A stretch of 64,000 bases of DNA from Collinsella aerofaciens (GCF_015553355.1 NZ_JADNGN010000005.1:18448-82447); one strand, 5' to 3'; counted from the stretch's first letter, positions 17,467-26,081 are shown. The notes: a model not told the origin generated them from the letters alone. A program made the numbers and translations.

Positions 17467-17517
17467 TTCCTTCGCTTTGGGACACGCAAGGTTTAGACCT
17501 TAGCTGCTCAACACCTT

Positions 17518-17594
17518 CGGGACGTGGCGCAGTTTGGTAGCGCGCCTGCTTTGGGAGCAGGATGTCGCAGGTTCAAATCCTGTCGTCCCGACCA
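17518..17594 (+). tRNA. tRNA-Pro (anticodon TGG)
   Basis: 77 nt with a 7-bp acceptor stem CGGGACG/CGTCCCG, an anticodon stem CCTGC/GCAGG around loop TTTGGGA (anticodon TGG), the T-arm GGTTCAAATCC and an encoded 3' ACCA. Confidence 0.96.
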
Positions 17595-17600
17595 TATCTT

Positions 17601-17674
17601 GCGGGCGTAGTTCAATGGTAGAACCCCAGCCTTCCAAGCTGATGACGCGGGTTCGATTCCCGTCGCCCGCTCCA
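17601..17674 (+). tRNA. tRNA-Gly (anticodon TCC)
   Basis: 74 nt with acceptor GCGGGCG/CGCCCGC, anticodon loop CTTCCAA (anticodon TCC), T-arm GGGTTCGATTCCC and encoded TCCA. It lies 6 bases after tRNA-Pro, so both share one transcript. Confidence 0.96.
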
Positions 17675-17965
17675 TAGGATAGTTTTAACGGCTTTGGCTC
17701 CATTTGGTGCCAGAGCCGTTTTCATAAGCGTGCCGGGCGACGGGAATCGAACCCGGCAGGGTGCGAAGCTGAGAAAATGCGTGAGCATTTTCCAGCGCAG
17801 CACGCAAGGGCCAATGGCCCGCAGCGAAACAAGGGTTTGCGAAGCAAACCCTTGGACTTCCCGTCGCCCGCTCCATAAGATAGACGAATGGCTCTGGTTC
17901 CTTTTGGGACCAGAGCCATTTTCGTAAGTGTACGGGGTGACGGGAATCGATGCCGCCTCGCACCC
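17659..17965. repeat. Array of direct and inverted tRNA-Gly 3'-end fragments with duplicated terminators
   Basis: CCCGTCGCCCGCTCCATA occurs at the tRNA-Gly end (17659) and again at 17860, offset 201 bases. Each is followed by a GGCT(C/T)TGG...CCAGAGCC terminator hairpin (17689-17722 and 17888-17922) and then by an inverted copy of the T-arm (GACGGGAATCGA at about 17740 and 17940). Between the two units lie three small hairpins (AAAATGC/GCATTTT, GGGCC/GGCCC, AAGGGTTTGC/GCAAACCCTT). No gene is supported here. Confidence 0.75.
17888..17922 (+). terminator. Perfect terminator hairpin in the second tRNA-derived unit
   Basis: ATGGCTCTGGTTCC pairs with GGACCAGAGCCAT around TTTTG and is followed by TTTT. 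The first unit has a less perfect form at 17689-17722, the likely terminator of the tRNA transcript. Confidence 0.75.
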
Positions 17966-18027
17966 CACCTAAGTTGCGGTTAAATACGGACTGTCTTTTG
18001 GCCTTTGCGAACCCATTGAAGGCCTGG

Positions 18028-18060
18028 GTAGCTAATTTGGGACGGGGCTTTTTTGGCTAC
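18028..18060. repeat. GTAGCTAA hairpin with GGGACGGGGC core, copy 1
   Basis: GTAGCTAATTTGGGACGGGG and the following TTTTTTGGCTAC form an imperfect hairpin. It closely matches the reverse complement of 57653-57685. Confidence 0.6.
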
Positions 18061-18123
18061 TCTAGCGATCGGCTGGCAAGTGTGGTCAAAAGCCCTGTTC
18101 CAAAATGACTGGTCTGGTGCTGA

Positions 18124-18283
18124 GCCACGAAAGCGGCCCATCTACTACGTTTGGCCCGCAGGGGTCGACCATAGCGGCATTTTCGGAAAATCAGCAAGCC
18201 GTCTACCAGCGGTTTTGATTTTTCGGATTTCGGTATGGTCGAGGGCAATCGGTTAAACGTAGTAGATAGGCCCGTTTCGTGGC
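18124..18283. mobile_element. 160-bp element with 29-bp terminal inverted repeats, copy A (MITE-like or structured RNA)
   Basis: The ends are 29-base imperfect inverted repeats reading GCCACGAAA..GGCC.ATCTACTAC. A second 160-base copy at 56124-56283 aligns in inverse orientation without gaps at about 80% identity by hand. A short frame is open through both copies, but most differences fall on codon positions 1 and 2, so protein coding is unlikely. No transposase is present. Confidence 0.75.
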
Positions 18284-18417
18284 GAACAGTAGGATTCGCG
18301 GTCTAAGGCTGCCGGTATCGGATGGCCTACCTGGAAGTTGTGGTGGAATAGCTCCTAAAATGCCCGTGGAAGCTTGAAAACAGGAACTATTTCACCGCAA
18401 CTTAGGGCGGGATGGGG

Positions 18418-18873
18418 CTAGTGGCGGGATTGATGGCGGAGCTTGTCGATGGCGGCGTCGGTGCTGCGGTCGCGGGCGTCGGCAGCGGTTTGACGCTTGC
18501 GGCGGTAATCGATCATGCCTTGGATGATGGGCTTGCCAAAGCTCACGACATCATCGTTGTAGATGGCGGTTCGGGCTGCGAGGAGGCAGTCGGTAAAGTC
18601 CATATGGGTCTTGCCAAAGAGTTTGACGGCAAGGGCGACAACGGTGGGCTCGTCGACCATGACGTCATCGAGCAGCCTTTTCAAGGCCGCAGCAATCTCA
18701 ACGCGGGGAACCTTATAGACGTCGCGCAGCGTGACCACGACGCGTGTGATGATTTCGGGGTAGACGCGAGCGGTGCGCGTGGCGATGACCTTGGCAGCGC
18801 GCGGTGACAGAACTTCGTCGTCGTCAAGCAGGTAGCGCAGGATGACGGTCTCGTCGATGATGGTGCTACTCAT
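18418..18873 (-). CDS. PIN-domain toxin, VapC-like
   Basis: A 151-residue protein starting with IIDETVILRYLLDDDE, the first acidic strand of a PIN ribonuclease, then PEIITRVVVTLRDVY (helix with acidic residue), MDFTDCLLAA and NDDVVSFGK, the later acidic sites. The arrangement fits a VapC-type RNase. The first catalytic position reads DETV rather than DANV or DTNV. The C-terminal 20 residues are basic and variable. It overlaps the upstream small gene by 8 bases, the usual toxin-antitoxin geometry. Confidence 0.8.
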   Translation of the reverse strand: MSSTIIDETVILRYLLDDDEVLSPRAAKVIATRTARVYPEIITRVVVTLRDVYKVPRVEIAAALKRLLDDVMVDEPTVVALAVKLFGKTHMDFTDCLLAARTAIYNDDVVSFGKPIIQGMIDYRRKRQTAADARDRSTDAAIDKLRHQSRH

Positions 18874-19189
18874 GGATATCTACTTCCTCGGGACCCAAAA
18901 TTGAATCGTCGCTTTCTGTAGCAAGGTACTCAATCCAGGCATTGCGCTCCTCGGAGCGGCGATTGGGATCTCCATATGCTTTGAGCGATCCATAGGCGGC
19001 GGTGCCGTCCTTTGAGCGCACGGCGACCGGCTGAAAGGGAAGCTTGCGCATCAAAATACTCTGCGCGACAAAAAGGCGAACGGCCTCGGCAAGCGATGTG
19101 CCCATGGCGTCGTAGAGGCGCTCGGCATGCTGTTTGTCCTCTTCGCGAATGCGCACCTGCAGGATGGCTCGTTTTTGCGTCGATGACAT
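18866..19189 (-). CDS. RelB/DinJ-type antitoxin
   Basis: A 107-residue protein. The N-terminal 45 residues (KRAILQVRIREEDKQHAERL, then MGTSLAEAVRLFVAQ) form a ribbon-helix-helix of the RelB/DinJ family, which binds its own operator. The C-terminal part is acidic and would wrap the toxin. DinJ usually partners YafQ rather than a PIN toxin, so this is a mixed pairing. ATG 19189 is preferred; a GTG directly before it is also possible. AT-rich promoter DNA with TATAATAGCC-like repeats lies just upstream (19205-19260). Confidence 0.8.
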   Translation of the reverse strand: MSSTQKRAILQVRIREEDKQHAERLYDAMGTSLAEAVRLFVAQSILMRKLPFQPVAVRSKDGTAAYGSLKAYGDPNRRSEERNAWIEYLATESDDSILGPEEVDIHE

Positions 19190-19617
19190 CACTGGCCGCC
19201 CTTAATGAGCGTGCAATATGAATGGTCAAATACAGTATTGGCTATAATAGCCAATCTTATAACCACTACTTTATTGCACTAGAGTAATCGAGTGTGAACA
19301 ACATTACAAACGTACTACATTCACCAGAAACGAGCGTGAAATCTTTCTTGGGCGTACGCATGTAATACACTCACCTTTATAGCTTCTAGAGAATAATTCC
19401 AACCTGCCAAAACCCCTGCAATACACCCGTAATGCAGGGCCTATGCTCAAGTTTGCCAGCTGCAACTGCGTATATTTAGCCTGTATATCGTTGGAGGAAC
19501 TCTATCGAAGTGCCTGTTTCGCCGCATGCACTCGATACGCCGATGCCGGACCACGGGCGGTCCGGCGCAACGTCGACAGGGTCTCTCCGGCATGGGATTC
19601 AGGAGGGAGTGAACAAC
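19190..19617. other. AT-rich intergenic region upstream of the formate hydrogenlyase operon
   Basis: A 428-base gap between the antitoxin (leftward) and hydN (rightward), much more AT-rich than its surroundings. It contains a small hairpin CCCTGCA/TGCAGGG (19414-19439) and a repeated TAATACAC/CAATACAC motif (near 19361 and 19419). It must hold the promoters of both flanking operons; I cannot place them confidently. The reading frames in it lack good start signals. Confidence 0.5.
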
Positions 19618-20136
19618 ATGGGCAATAAACGAGTCGTGGCTGATTCTTCACGCTGCATTGGGTGCCAAACCTGTATGGCGGCGTGCATCGAGGCGCACGA
19701 TATTCCCGGCAACATCGCCGCACCTCGCTTGCGCGTAACGCGCACCTACGAGATTTCCGCGCCGGTGGCATGTCACCACTGCGAGGACGCTCCGTGCGCC
19801 AAGGCCTGCCCCACGGGCGCCTTGTTCTTTGATCCAAAGAACCATCGCATCGGCGTCAACGAGGACAACTGCATCGGCTGCAAGAGCTGCGTCATGGCAT
19901 GCCCCTTTGGCGCCGTGAGCGTGGCGACCACGCAGGTCCCCGTCTTGATGGGTGACGTTCGCGTGGGTTCGCAGACTAAGAGCTTCGTGCTCAAGTGCGA
20001 CCTGTGCGTGGACCGTCCCGGCGGTCCGGCGTGTGCCGAGGCGTGTCCGACCAAGGGCCTCACCCTGGTGGACGAGGAGCGTCTGGCAGAACTGACTGCC
20101 GAGCGTGCCCGCGCCACCATCGAAAACGAGGCGTAA
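19618..20136 (+). CDS. hydN: 4Fe-4S ferredoxin-type electron transfer subunit, HydN/HycB-like
   Basis: A 172-residue protein with four [4Fe-4S] cysteine groups: CIGCQTCMAAC, CHHCEDAPCAKACP, CIGCKSCVMACPFG and CDLCVDRPGGPACAEACP. This is the polyferredoxin fold of HydN, HycB and formate dehydrogenase beta subunits. It probably takes electrons from FdhF in the next gene. ATG 19618 follows GGAGGGAG; an upstream in-frame GTG would add 36 unconserved residues. There is a 74-base gap to fdhF. Confidence 0.92.
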   Translation: MGNKRVVADSSRCIGCQTCMAACIEAHDIPGNIAAPRLRVTRTYEISAPVACHHCEDAPCAKACPTGALFFDPKNHRIGVNEDNCIGCKSCVMACPFGAVSVATTQVPVLMGDVRVGSQTKSFVLKCDLCVDRPGGPACAEACPTKGLTLVDEERLAELTAERARATIENEA

Positions 20137-20210
20137 GCGTCGGGCGACAGGCCCAATGATTGTCAAATAAGTACCGAGTATTCGGTAGCAGAGAAAGGAA
20201 GGAGGGTGTC

Positions 20211-22433
20211 ATGGAGAAGCATAAAGTGATCTGCCCGTATTGCGGCGCCGGTTGCCAGTTTAACCTCTTGGTCCAAAACGGCCAGGTCGTGGGTACCGAA
20301 CCGCTCAACGGCATCACCAACCAGAGCGAGCTGTGCCTTAAGGGCATGAGCGGCTACGACTTCATCAACGACACCAAGATCTTGACTCCTCGCGTACTGC
20401 ACCCGATGATCCGCCGCACTAAGGGCGCGGATCTTGAGCGCGTAAGCTGGGACGAGGCACTGGATTTCACCGCATCTAAGATGCAGGCCATAATTGACGA
20501 ATATGGTCCTAACGCTGTCATGACCACCGGCTCTTCGCGAGGCGGCGGCAATGAGGCGAACTACGTCATGCAGAAGTTTACGCGTGCGTGCATCGGCACC
20601 CACAGCGTGGACAACTGCGCCCGTACTTGACACGGCCCTACTGTCCTCGGTCTGATGGACACGGTTGGTTCAGGTTGCATGTCATGCTCCATCCCCGGTA
20701 TGGAGGATGCGGGCTGCATTTTCCTCTTCGGCTATAACCCTGCCGATTCGCACCCCATCGTCGCAAGGCGTATCGTGCGAGCCAAAGAAAAGGGTTGCAA
20801 GATCATCGTCGCCGACCCGCGCCATATCGAAACCGCGCGTATCGCCGATCTCTACCTTCCGATCAAGAACGGTTGCAATGTCGCGTTCCTCAACGCCTTT
20901 GCCAACTGCTTGGTCAACGATGGCCTCTACGACAAGGAATTCGTCGCCGAGCATACGAACGGCTTTGACGAGTGGTGGGAGACCATCAAGAACTACACTC
21001 CCGAATCCGTACAGGACATCACGGGTGTCGAGCCCGCGTTGATCCACCAAGCTGCCGAGATGTACGCCACGGCGAAGCCCTCTGCCATCATTGGCTGGGG
21101 CATGGGCGTATGCCAGCAGAAGCAGAACCTGAAGACGGTGCACACCATCGCCTCCATCGCCTGCGTTGCCGGCCAGATCGGCAAACCCAATTCCGGCCTC
21201 GCGCCCGTGCGTGGCCAGAATAACGTCCAGGGCTCCTGCGATATGGGCATGCTGCCCAACCTGTACCCTGGCTACCAGAAGGTCACCGACCCGGCTGTGC
21301 GTGCCAAGTTTGCCAAGGCTTGGGGCGTGCCCGAGGAAAAGCTCCCGCTCGAGGAGGGCTACAAACTCACCGACCTGGGCCACCTGGTCGACGAGGGCAA
21401 GGTGCACTGCTTCTACAACTACGGCGAGGACCCGGTGCAGACCGAGCCCGATTCGGCCGGTATGCGCAAGACGCTCTCCGAGCTGGATCTGTTCATTTGC
21501 CAGGACATCTTTATGACGCAGACGACCATGCTCGCCGACGTCATACTGCCCGCTACCTCTTGGGGCGAGCACGAGGGTGTCTTTACCGCATCCGACCGTA
21601 GCTTCCAGCACTTTGACGCGGCTGTTCCGCCCAAGGGCGAGTGCCGCCACGACTGGGAGATCTTCGCGGACCTGTCCACGCGTATGGGCTATCCCATGCA
21701 CTACGACAACACCGAGCAGATCTGGAACGAGTGCATTAGCCTGTGCCCCAACTTTGTGGGCGCGACCTACGAGAAGATGGCTCCCGAGGGCGGTTACGCC
21801 CAGTGGCCGGTCAAGAGCACCGATGTGAACGACCACGGTACGCCCGACATGTTCGCTGGTGGCAAGTTCACCACCAAGGACGGCCGCGCCAACCTGATGG
21901 CGCACGACTGGGAGGCGCCCTCCGAGCTTCCCGACGATGAGTACCCGCTCATTCTGTGCACCGTCCGCGAGGTCGGTCACTACAGCTGCCGCTCGATGAC
22001 CGGCAACTGCAAGACGCTGGCGCTGCTCGCCGACGAGCCCGGCTTTGTCCGCATGAATCCCGCGGACGCCCAGGCGCGCGGCATCAAGAACGGCGACATC
22101 GTCTCGATTCATAGCCGCCGCGGCCAGGTATACAGCCGCGCCGACGTGAGCGATCGCATCAATAAGGGCACGGTCTACATGACCTACCAGTGGTGGATCG
22201 GCAAGTGCAACGAGCTGACCATTCACAAGGTCGACCCGGTCTCGCATACGCCCGAGGACAAGTTCTCCGCCTGCCAGGTCGACGCCATTGCCGACCAGGT
22301 TTGGGCAGAGGGCGAGGTAGAGCGTCAGTACACCGAGCTCAAGCAGGCTCTGGTGGACGCCGCTGCTCCCCAGGACGTTGAGCCTGGCGCCGCCAAGTTC
22401 GACGACGAGACGCACGTGAACCAAATCGTGTAG
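20211..22433 (+). CDS. fdhF: Formate dehydrogenase H, selenocysteine- and molybdopterin-dependent
   Basis: Reading through TGA 20628-20630 gives 740 residues with Sec at codon 140, the same number as in E. coli FdhF. The N-terminus has the [4Fe-4S] ligands in CPYCGAGC (Cys 8, 11, 15) and NQSELCLKG. The active-site segment is DNCART-U-HGPTVLGL. Later blocks include IIGWGMGVCQ, FNYGEDPVQT-like strands, and the C-terminal MNPADAQARGIKNGDIV cofactor cap. It oxidises formate to CO2 at a Mo-bis-pterin centre in the cytoplasm. ATG 20211 follows AAAGGAAGGAGGG. A SECIS-like hairpin follows the UGA. Confidence 0.97.
20628..20665 (+). promoter_or_regulatory. Bacterial SECIS of fdhF
   Basis: After the UGA come CACGGCCCTAC and a short stem TGTCC (20642-20646) / GGACA (20657-20661) with apical loop TCGGTCTGAT. 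The loop keeps the GGTCTG seen in the E. coli fdhF SECIS at a similar distance. Confidence 0.8.
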
Positions 22434-22454
22434 TCCCGTTCTCGTTGGCTTTTT

Positions 22455-22497
22455 GGGCCGGGCGTCCCGTACGTTCGGGAGCCCGGCCCGTTATTTT
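22455..22497 (+). terminator. Terminator-like hairpin between fdhF and hyfA
   Basis: GGGCCGGGC(GT)CCCG at 22455-22469 pairs with CGGGAGCCCGGCCC at 22476-22489, followed by TTATTTT. It lies inside the operon, so it may lower expression of the hydrogenase part relative to fdhF, or protect the upstream mRNA. Confidence 0.75.
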
Positions 22498-22511
22498 GAA
22501 AGGAAGTGGGG

Positions 22512-23129
22512 ATGAACCGCTTCATCGACATCAACCCGGAGAGGTGCATCGGCTGCGGAACATGCCAGTCCGCCTGTGCCGACGCCCACCGGATGCAGGG
22601 TCTTCAGGATACGCCGCGCCTGGCGCTCGTGAAGACCGGCGGTATTTCGGCCGCCCTTGCCTGCCACCATTGCGAGGGTGCTCCCTGCGCCGAGGTTTGC
22701 CCGGTGAATGCCATCGAGCACGATGGCGATCGCATCCACGTCAAGGAGCAGGAGTGCATCGGGTGCAGGCTGTGCGCCATCGCGTGCCCCTTCGGAGCCA
22801 TCCATCCCGATGGCACGTCTATCGCCGGTGTCGCAGGCATGTGCGACCCGACGCCTTCGTATCCTAAGTCCCTGAGCAGCCTGCTTACGTGGGCTCCTGG
22901 CCAGTACACCTGCGCCGTCAAGTGCGACCTGTGTGCCTTCGATCCGGACGGCCCGCATTGTGTGGCGGCGTGCCCCACCAAGGCGCTGACCGTCATGGGC
23001 GGCGCGGCCGATCGCGAGCTCGACGAGGCCAAGCGCCTGCGCTCGATCGAAAACGGTCCAGTCGTCGACGTTACCGCTGTGGCCCAGGGCCTGTCCGAGA
23101 AAGCAGAAGGGAGCGTAAACAATGGATAG
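22512..23129 (+). CDS. hyfA: Hydrogenase-4 component A, 4Fe-4S polyferredoxin HyfA
   Basis: A 205-residue polyferredoxin, the same length as E. coli HyfA. Cysteine groups are CIGCGTCQSACADAH, CHHCEGAPCAEVCP, CIGCRLCAIACPFG and CDLCAFDPDGPHCVAACP. It would bridge FdhF and the hydrogenase Fe-S chain. It is a paralogue of hydN earlier in the operon. ATG 22512 follows GAAAGGAAG. It overlaps hyfB by 8 bases. Confidence 0.92.
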   Translation: MNRFIDINPERCIGCGTCQSACADAHRMQGLQDTPRLALVKTGGISAALACHHCEGAPCAEVCPVNAIEHDGDRIHVKEQECIGCRLCAIACPFGAIHPDGTSIAGVAGMCDPTPSYPKSLSSLLTWAPGQYTCAVKCDLCAFDPDGPHCVAACPTKALTVMGGAADRELDEAKRLRSIENGPVVDVTAVAQGLSEKAEGSVNNG

Positions 23130-25140
23130 CATGACGCTGTTTATCGCATCGCTTGCCGTCTCGTGCATCGGTGCGCTCGCCTCGGTTCTGCTGATCAAGG
23201 CCGATAACGCCGCCAAGACCGCCGGCTGCCTGATCGGCGCCGTCGCGGCCGTGCTGTCGTTCATCGCGGGCCTCGAGGCCGTGCTTGGCGACGTTTCGTC
23301 CCTCAACACGGTCTTCTTCTTCCCGTTCGCCCGTCTCGAGCTCTTGCTCAACGGCCTTGCGGGCCTGATCGTGGTCCTCATCTCGATTCTCGCCTTTGCG
23401 GGCTTCATCTACGGCCTGTCCTACTTCGACGAGTACCCGGGCAAGGTCGGGCGCGCCGGCTTCTTTATGAACACCTTCGTCGCCTCGATGATGCTCGTCA
23501 TCACCGCCGACAACGTGTTCTGGTTCCTGGTCGCCTTTGAGCTCATGTCCCTTACGAGCTACTTCCTTGTCGTTATCGAGGAGAACAAGAACTCCATTAG
23601 GGGCGGTTGGCTCTACTTCGTCATCGCGCACGTGGGCTTCGTTCTCATCATGGCGAGCTTCCTGCTCATGACCAACGGCGTGGGCGGTTCCTTCAGCTTC
23701 AGTGATTTCCGTACGCATGACTTTGGACCCGCCGTCTCCTCCGCGTGCTTCGTCCTTGCGTTCTTCGGATTTGGCGCGAAGGCCGGTATCATTCCGCTGC
23801 ACTCCTGGCTGCCCCAGGCGCATCCCGAGGCGCCGTCCAACGTGTCCGCCCTCATGTCCGGCGGCATGATCAAGATCGGCATCCTGGGAATCCTCAAGGT
23901 CGGTCTCGACCTGCTCGCGGGTTCGGGCGTCCAGCTCTGGTGGGGCCTCATGGTCCTGGTCTTCGGATCCATCTCGTCGGTCCTGGGTGTCGTCTACGCC
24001 CTCCACGAGCACGACATCAAGCGCCTGCTTGCCTATCACTCCGTCGAGAACATCGGCATCATCTTGCTCGGTGTCGGCGCGTCCATGACGGCGCACGCCC
24101 TGGGCAACGACGTCATCGCGACGATCGCGCTCATGGCCGCCCTCTACCACACGCTCAACCACGCCATGTTCAAGGGCGAGCTGTTCCTCGGCGCGGGCTC
24201 CCTGCTCTATGCCACGGGTACGCGCAACATGGAGAAGATGGGCGGTCTGTTCCGCCGCATGCCGGTCACGGCCGTCTGCTTCCTCATCGGTGCCCTTGCC
24301 ATCTCGGCCATCCCGCCGCTCAACGGCTTCGTTTCCGAGTGGTTCACCTACCAGTCCCTGTTCAACATCTCGACGCTCTCCGACCCGGTCGTCATGGTGT
24401 TCGCCGTCGCCTCCGCGGCCGCCCTCGCCATCACCGGTGCCCTGGCCGTCACGTGCTTCGTGAAGGCCTACGGCGTCTCGTTCGCGAGCAGCCCTCGTTC
24501 CCAGGAGGCCGCGAACGCCAAGGAGTCCCCGGCTCCGATGTTGTTCTCGCAGATGCTCCTCGCGGCCATCTGCGTGGTACTGGGAATCGGCTCCCCGGTC
24601 ATCGCCCCGGTTCTGGGCGACGTCGCCCAGAGCGTGCTTGCCGGCTCCGCCGTCACAGCCACCTCGGGCGTGTCTCTCGTGAACGAGATTTCCGGTGCCG
24701 CCACCTCCACCCCCGCGATCGCCATCGGGCTCGTGGTCCTCACCGGCCTCGCGTTCGCGTTGAGGTCCTGCCTCGGCGCCAAGGCCCCCGCTAAGAAGAC
24801 CGACCCTTGGGCGTGCGGCTACGAGCCCAACGAGCACATGCCCGTCGTCGCCACGAGCTTCGCGTCCGACGTCGAACTCTTCATGGGCCCGCTCTACACC
24901 CTGCGCGAGGTATGCACCAAGATCTGCTGGTCCATCGCGCACGTGTTCCAGAAGCTCACCGGTGTCGCCCAGGGCGTCGAGCCCCTGCCCGACCGTTTCC
25001 TGGTCGATGCACCGAGCGAGGGTGCCGACAAGCTGGCCGGCCTCGCCTCCAAGATCGAGGGCGGCAACTACTCCGTATACATCTGCTACATCGTCGCGGC
25101 GCTCGTGGTCTTCCTCGTGCTCGCCGTGGTCATGGTCTAG
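23122..25140 (+). CDS. hyfB: Hydrogenase-4 component B, NuoL/antiporter-like membrane subunit
   Basis: A 672-residue protein (E. coli HyfB has 672) with many membrane helices. It has the proton-channel block FWFLVAFELMSLTSYFLV with its conserved Glu, then SWLPQAHPEAPSNVSALMSGG, the Lys/His blocks of Mrp/NuoL antiporters, and AYHSVENIGII. A hydrophilic segment PWACGYEPN near residue 570 is typical of HycC/HyfB. It likely moves ions across the membrane during H2 formation. Confidence 0.93.
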   Translation: MDSMTLFIASLAVSCIGALASVLLIKADNAAKTAGCLIGAVAAVLSFIAGLEAVLGDVSSLNTVFFFPFARLELLLNGLAGLIVVLISILAFAGFIYGLSYFDEYPGKVGRAGFFMNTFVASMMLVITADNVFWFLVAFELMSLTSYFLVVIEENKNSIRGGWLYFVIAHVGFVLIMASFLLMTNGVGGSFSFSDFRTHDFGPAVSSACFVLAFFGFGAKAGIIPLHSWLPQAHPEAPSNVSALMSGGMIKIGILGILKVGLDLLAGSGVQLWWGLMVLVFGSISSVLGVVYALHEHDIKRLLAYHSVENIGIILLGVGASMTAHALGNDVIATIALMAALYHTLNHAMFKGELFLGAGSLLYATGTRNMEKMGGLFRRMPVTAVCFLIGALAISAIPPLNGFVSEWFTYQSLFNISTLSDPVVMVFAVASAAALAITGALAVTCFVKAYGVSFASSPRSQEAANAKESPAPMLFSQMLLAAICVVLGIGSPVIAPVLGDVAQSVLAGSAVTATSGVSLVNEISGAATSTPAIAIGLVVLTGLAFALRSCLGAKAPAKKTDPWACGYEPNEHMPVVATSFASDVELFMGPLYTLREVCTKICWSIAHVFQKLTGVAQGVEPLPDRFLVDAPSEGADKLAGLASKIEGGNYSVYICYIVAALVVFLVLAVVMV

Positions 25141-25157
25141 AGAGGGGGGAGGATATT

Positions 25158-26081
25158 ATGAACATCGTTCTTGCGATGGCGCAGGGCCTCGTGGTCATGC
25201 TGGTCGCGCCCTTCTTCTCCGGCCTCGCCCGTGTGATTCGCGCGAAGATGCACAATCGCCGCGGTCCGTCCATCCTTCAGGATTACCGGGACCTCGCGAA
25301 GCTCATGGCGCGTCCCGAGTCCGTGAGTTCCGACTCGAGCTTCGTGCTGCGCATCATGCCGCCGCTGTTCCTCGCGGTGTCGTTTATGCTCGCCATGGGC
25401 CTGCCCATGTTCACGCTCCAGAGCCCCATGCCCGTCTTTGGTGACGCCATCACCATCATGTACGCGCTCGCGCTGTCCCGCTTCTTCTTCGCGCTGTCCG
25501 GCGTGGATTCCTCCAACGCCTACGCGGGCTTCGGCGGTATCCGCGAGCTCCTCATGAGCGTGCTCATCGAGCCGTCCATGCTCATCGCGCTGTTCACCGT
25601 CGCCATCGTGTGCGGCTCCACGGACATTGCGACCATGGGTCAGCACATCGTTACGGGCAACGTCTCGAGCGTCGTCGCCGTTATCCTCGCCGGCGTCGCC
25701 TTCGCGGCCGCCTGTTACATGGAGCTCGGCAAGCTTCCGTTCGATCAGGCCGAAGCCGAGCAGGAGCTCCAGGAGGGCCCGCTCGCCGAGCTCTCCGGCC
25801 CGTCCCTGGCCATGATGAAGCTCGCCATGGGCATGAAGCAGGTCGTGGTCGTCGCTTGGTTCACCTCCATCTTCATCCCCTGGGGAGAGCCCGCGACCAT
25901 CGGCGTCACCGCTCTCGTGGGCGCCGTCGTCTTCCTCGTCAAGTGCCTGGTCGATTTCGTCGTCTGCGGCGTGCTCGAGAACTCCGTTTCCCGTTCGCGC
26001 TTCAAGGTGCTCGGTAACCAGACCTGGGCCGTCGTCGGCATCGCGGTCCTCGCGTTCGTCTTCGTCGTCGTAGGCGTGTAG
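25158..26081 (+). CDS. hyfC: Hydrogenase-4 component C, NuoH-like membrane anchor
   Basis: A 307-residue membrane protein of the NuoH/HycD family. It has RRGPSILQDYRDLAKL near residue 40 and the conserved cytoplasmic loop GKLPFDQAEAEQELQEGPLA (about residues 190-210) with the acidic cluster near the quinone-like site in NuoH relatives. It anchors the HyfG/HyfI hydrogenase module. ATG 25158 has GGGGGGAGG upstream. Confidence 0.93.
   Translation: MNIVLAMAQGLVVMLVAPFFSGLARVIRAKMHNRRGPSILQDYRDLAKLMARPESVSSDSSFVLRIMPPLFLAVSFMLAMGLPMFTLQSPMPVFGDAITIMYALALSRFFFALSGVDSSNAYAGFGGIRELLMSVLIEPSMLIALFTVAIVCGSTDIATMGQHIVTGNVSSVVAVILAGVAFAAACYMELGKLPFDQAEAEQELQEGPLAELSGPSLAMMKLAMGMKQVVVVAWFTSIFIPWGEPATIGVTALVGAVVFLVKCLVDFVVCGVLENSVSRSRFKVLGNQTWAVVGIAVLAFVFVVVGV

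Larger units (their letters stand above)
17968..18406. repeat. Split AAGTTGCGG inverted repeat enclosing other elements
   Basis: The left arm (17968-17994) and right arm (18380-18406) match the two arms of the compact hairpin at 632-706, but are 385 bases apart instead of 17. The interior holds a GTAGCTAA hairpin (18028-18060) and the 160-bp element (18124-18283). I see no gene in 17966-18417. Confidence 0.65.

Noticed and set aside
17500-17968. Leftward small frames across the tRNA genes
   Set aside because: They are antisense to tRNA-Pro and tRNA-Gly and to the tRNA-derived repeats.
18057-18248. Possible small protein inside the 160-bp element, also open in the second copy
   Set aside because: Most differences between the two copies change codon positions 1 and 2, the reverse of what coding selection gives.
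19443-19628. Cys-rich 61-residue frame upstream of hydN
   Set aside because: No ribosome site, and it runs into the hydN ribosome site and start region.
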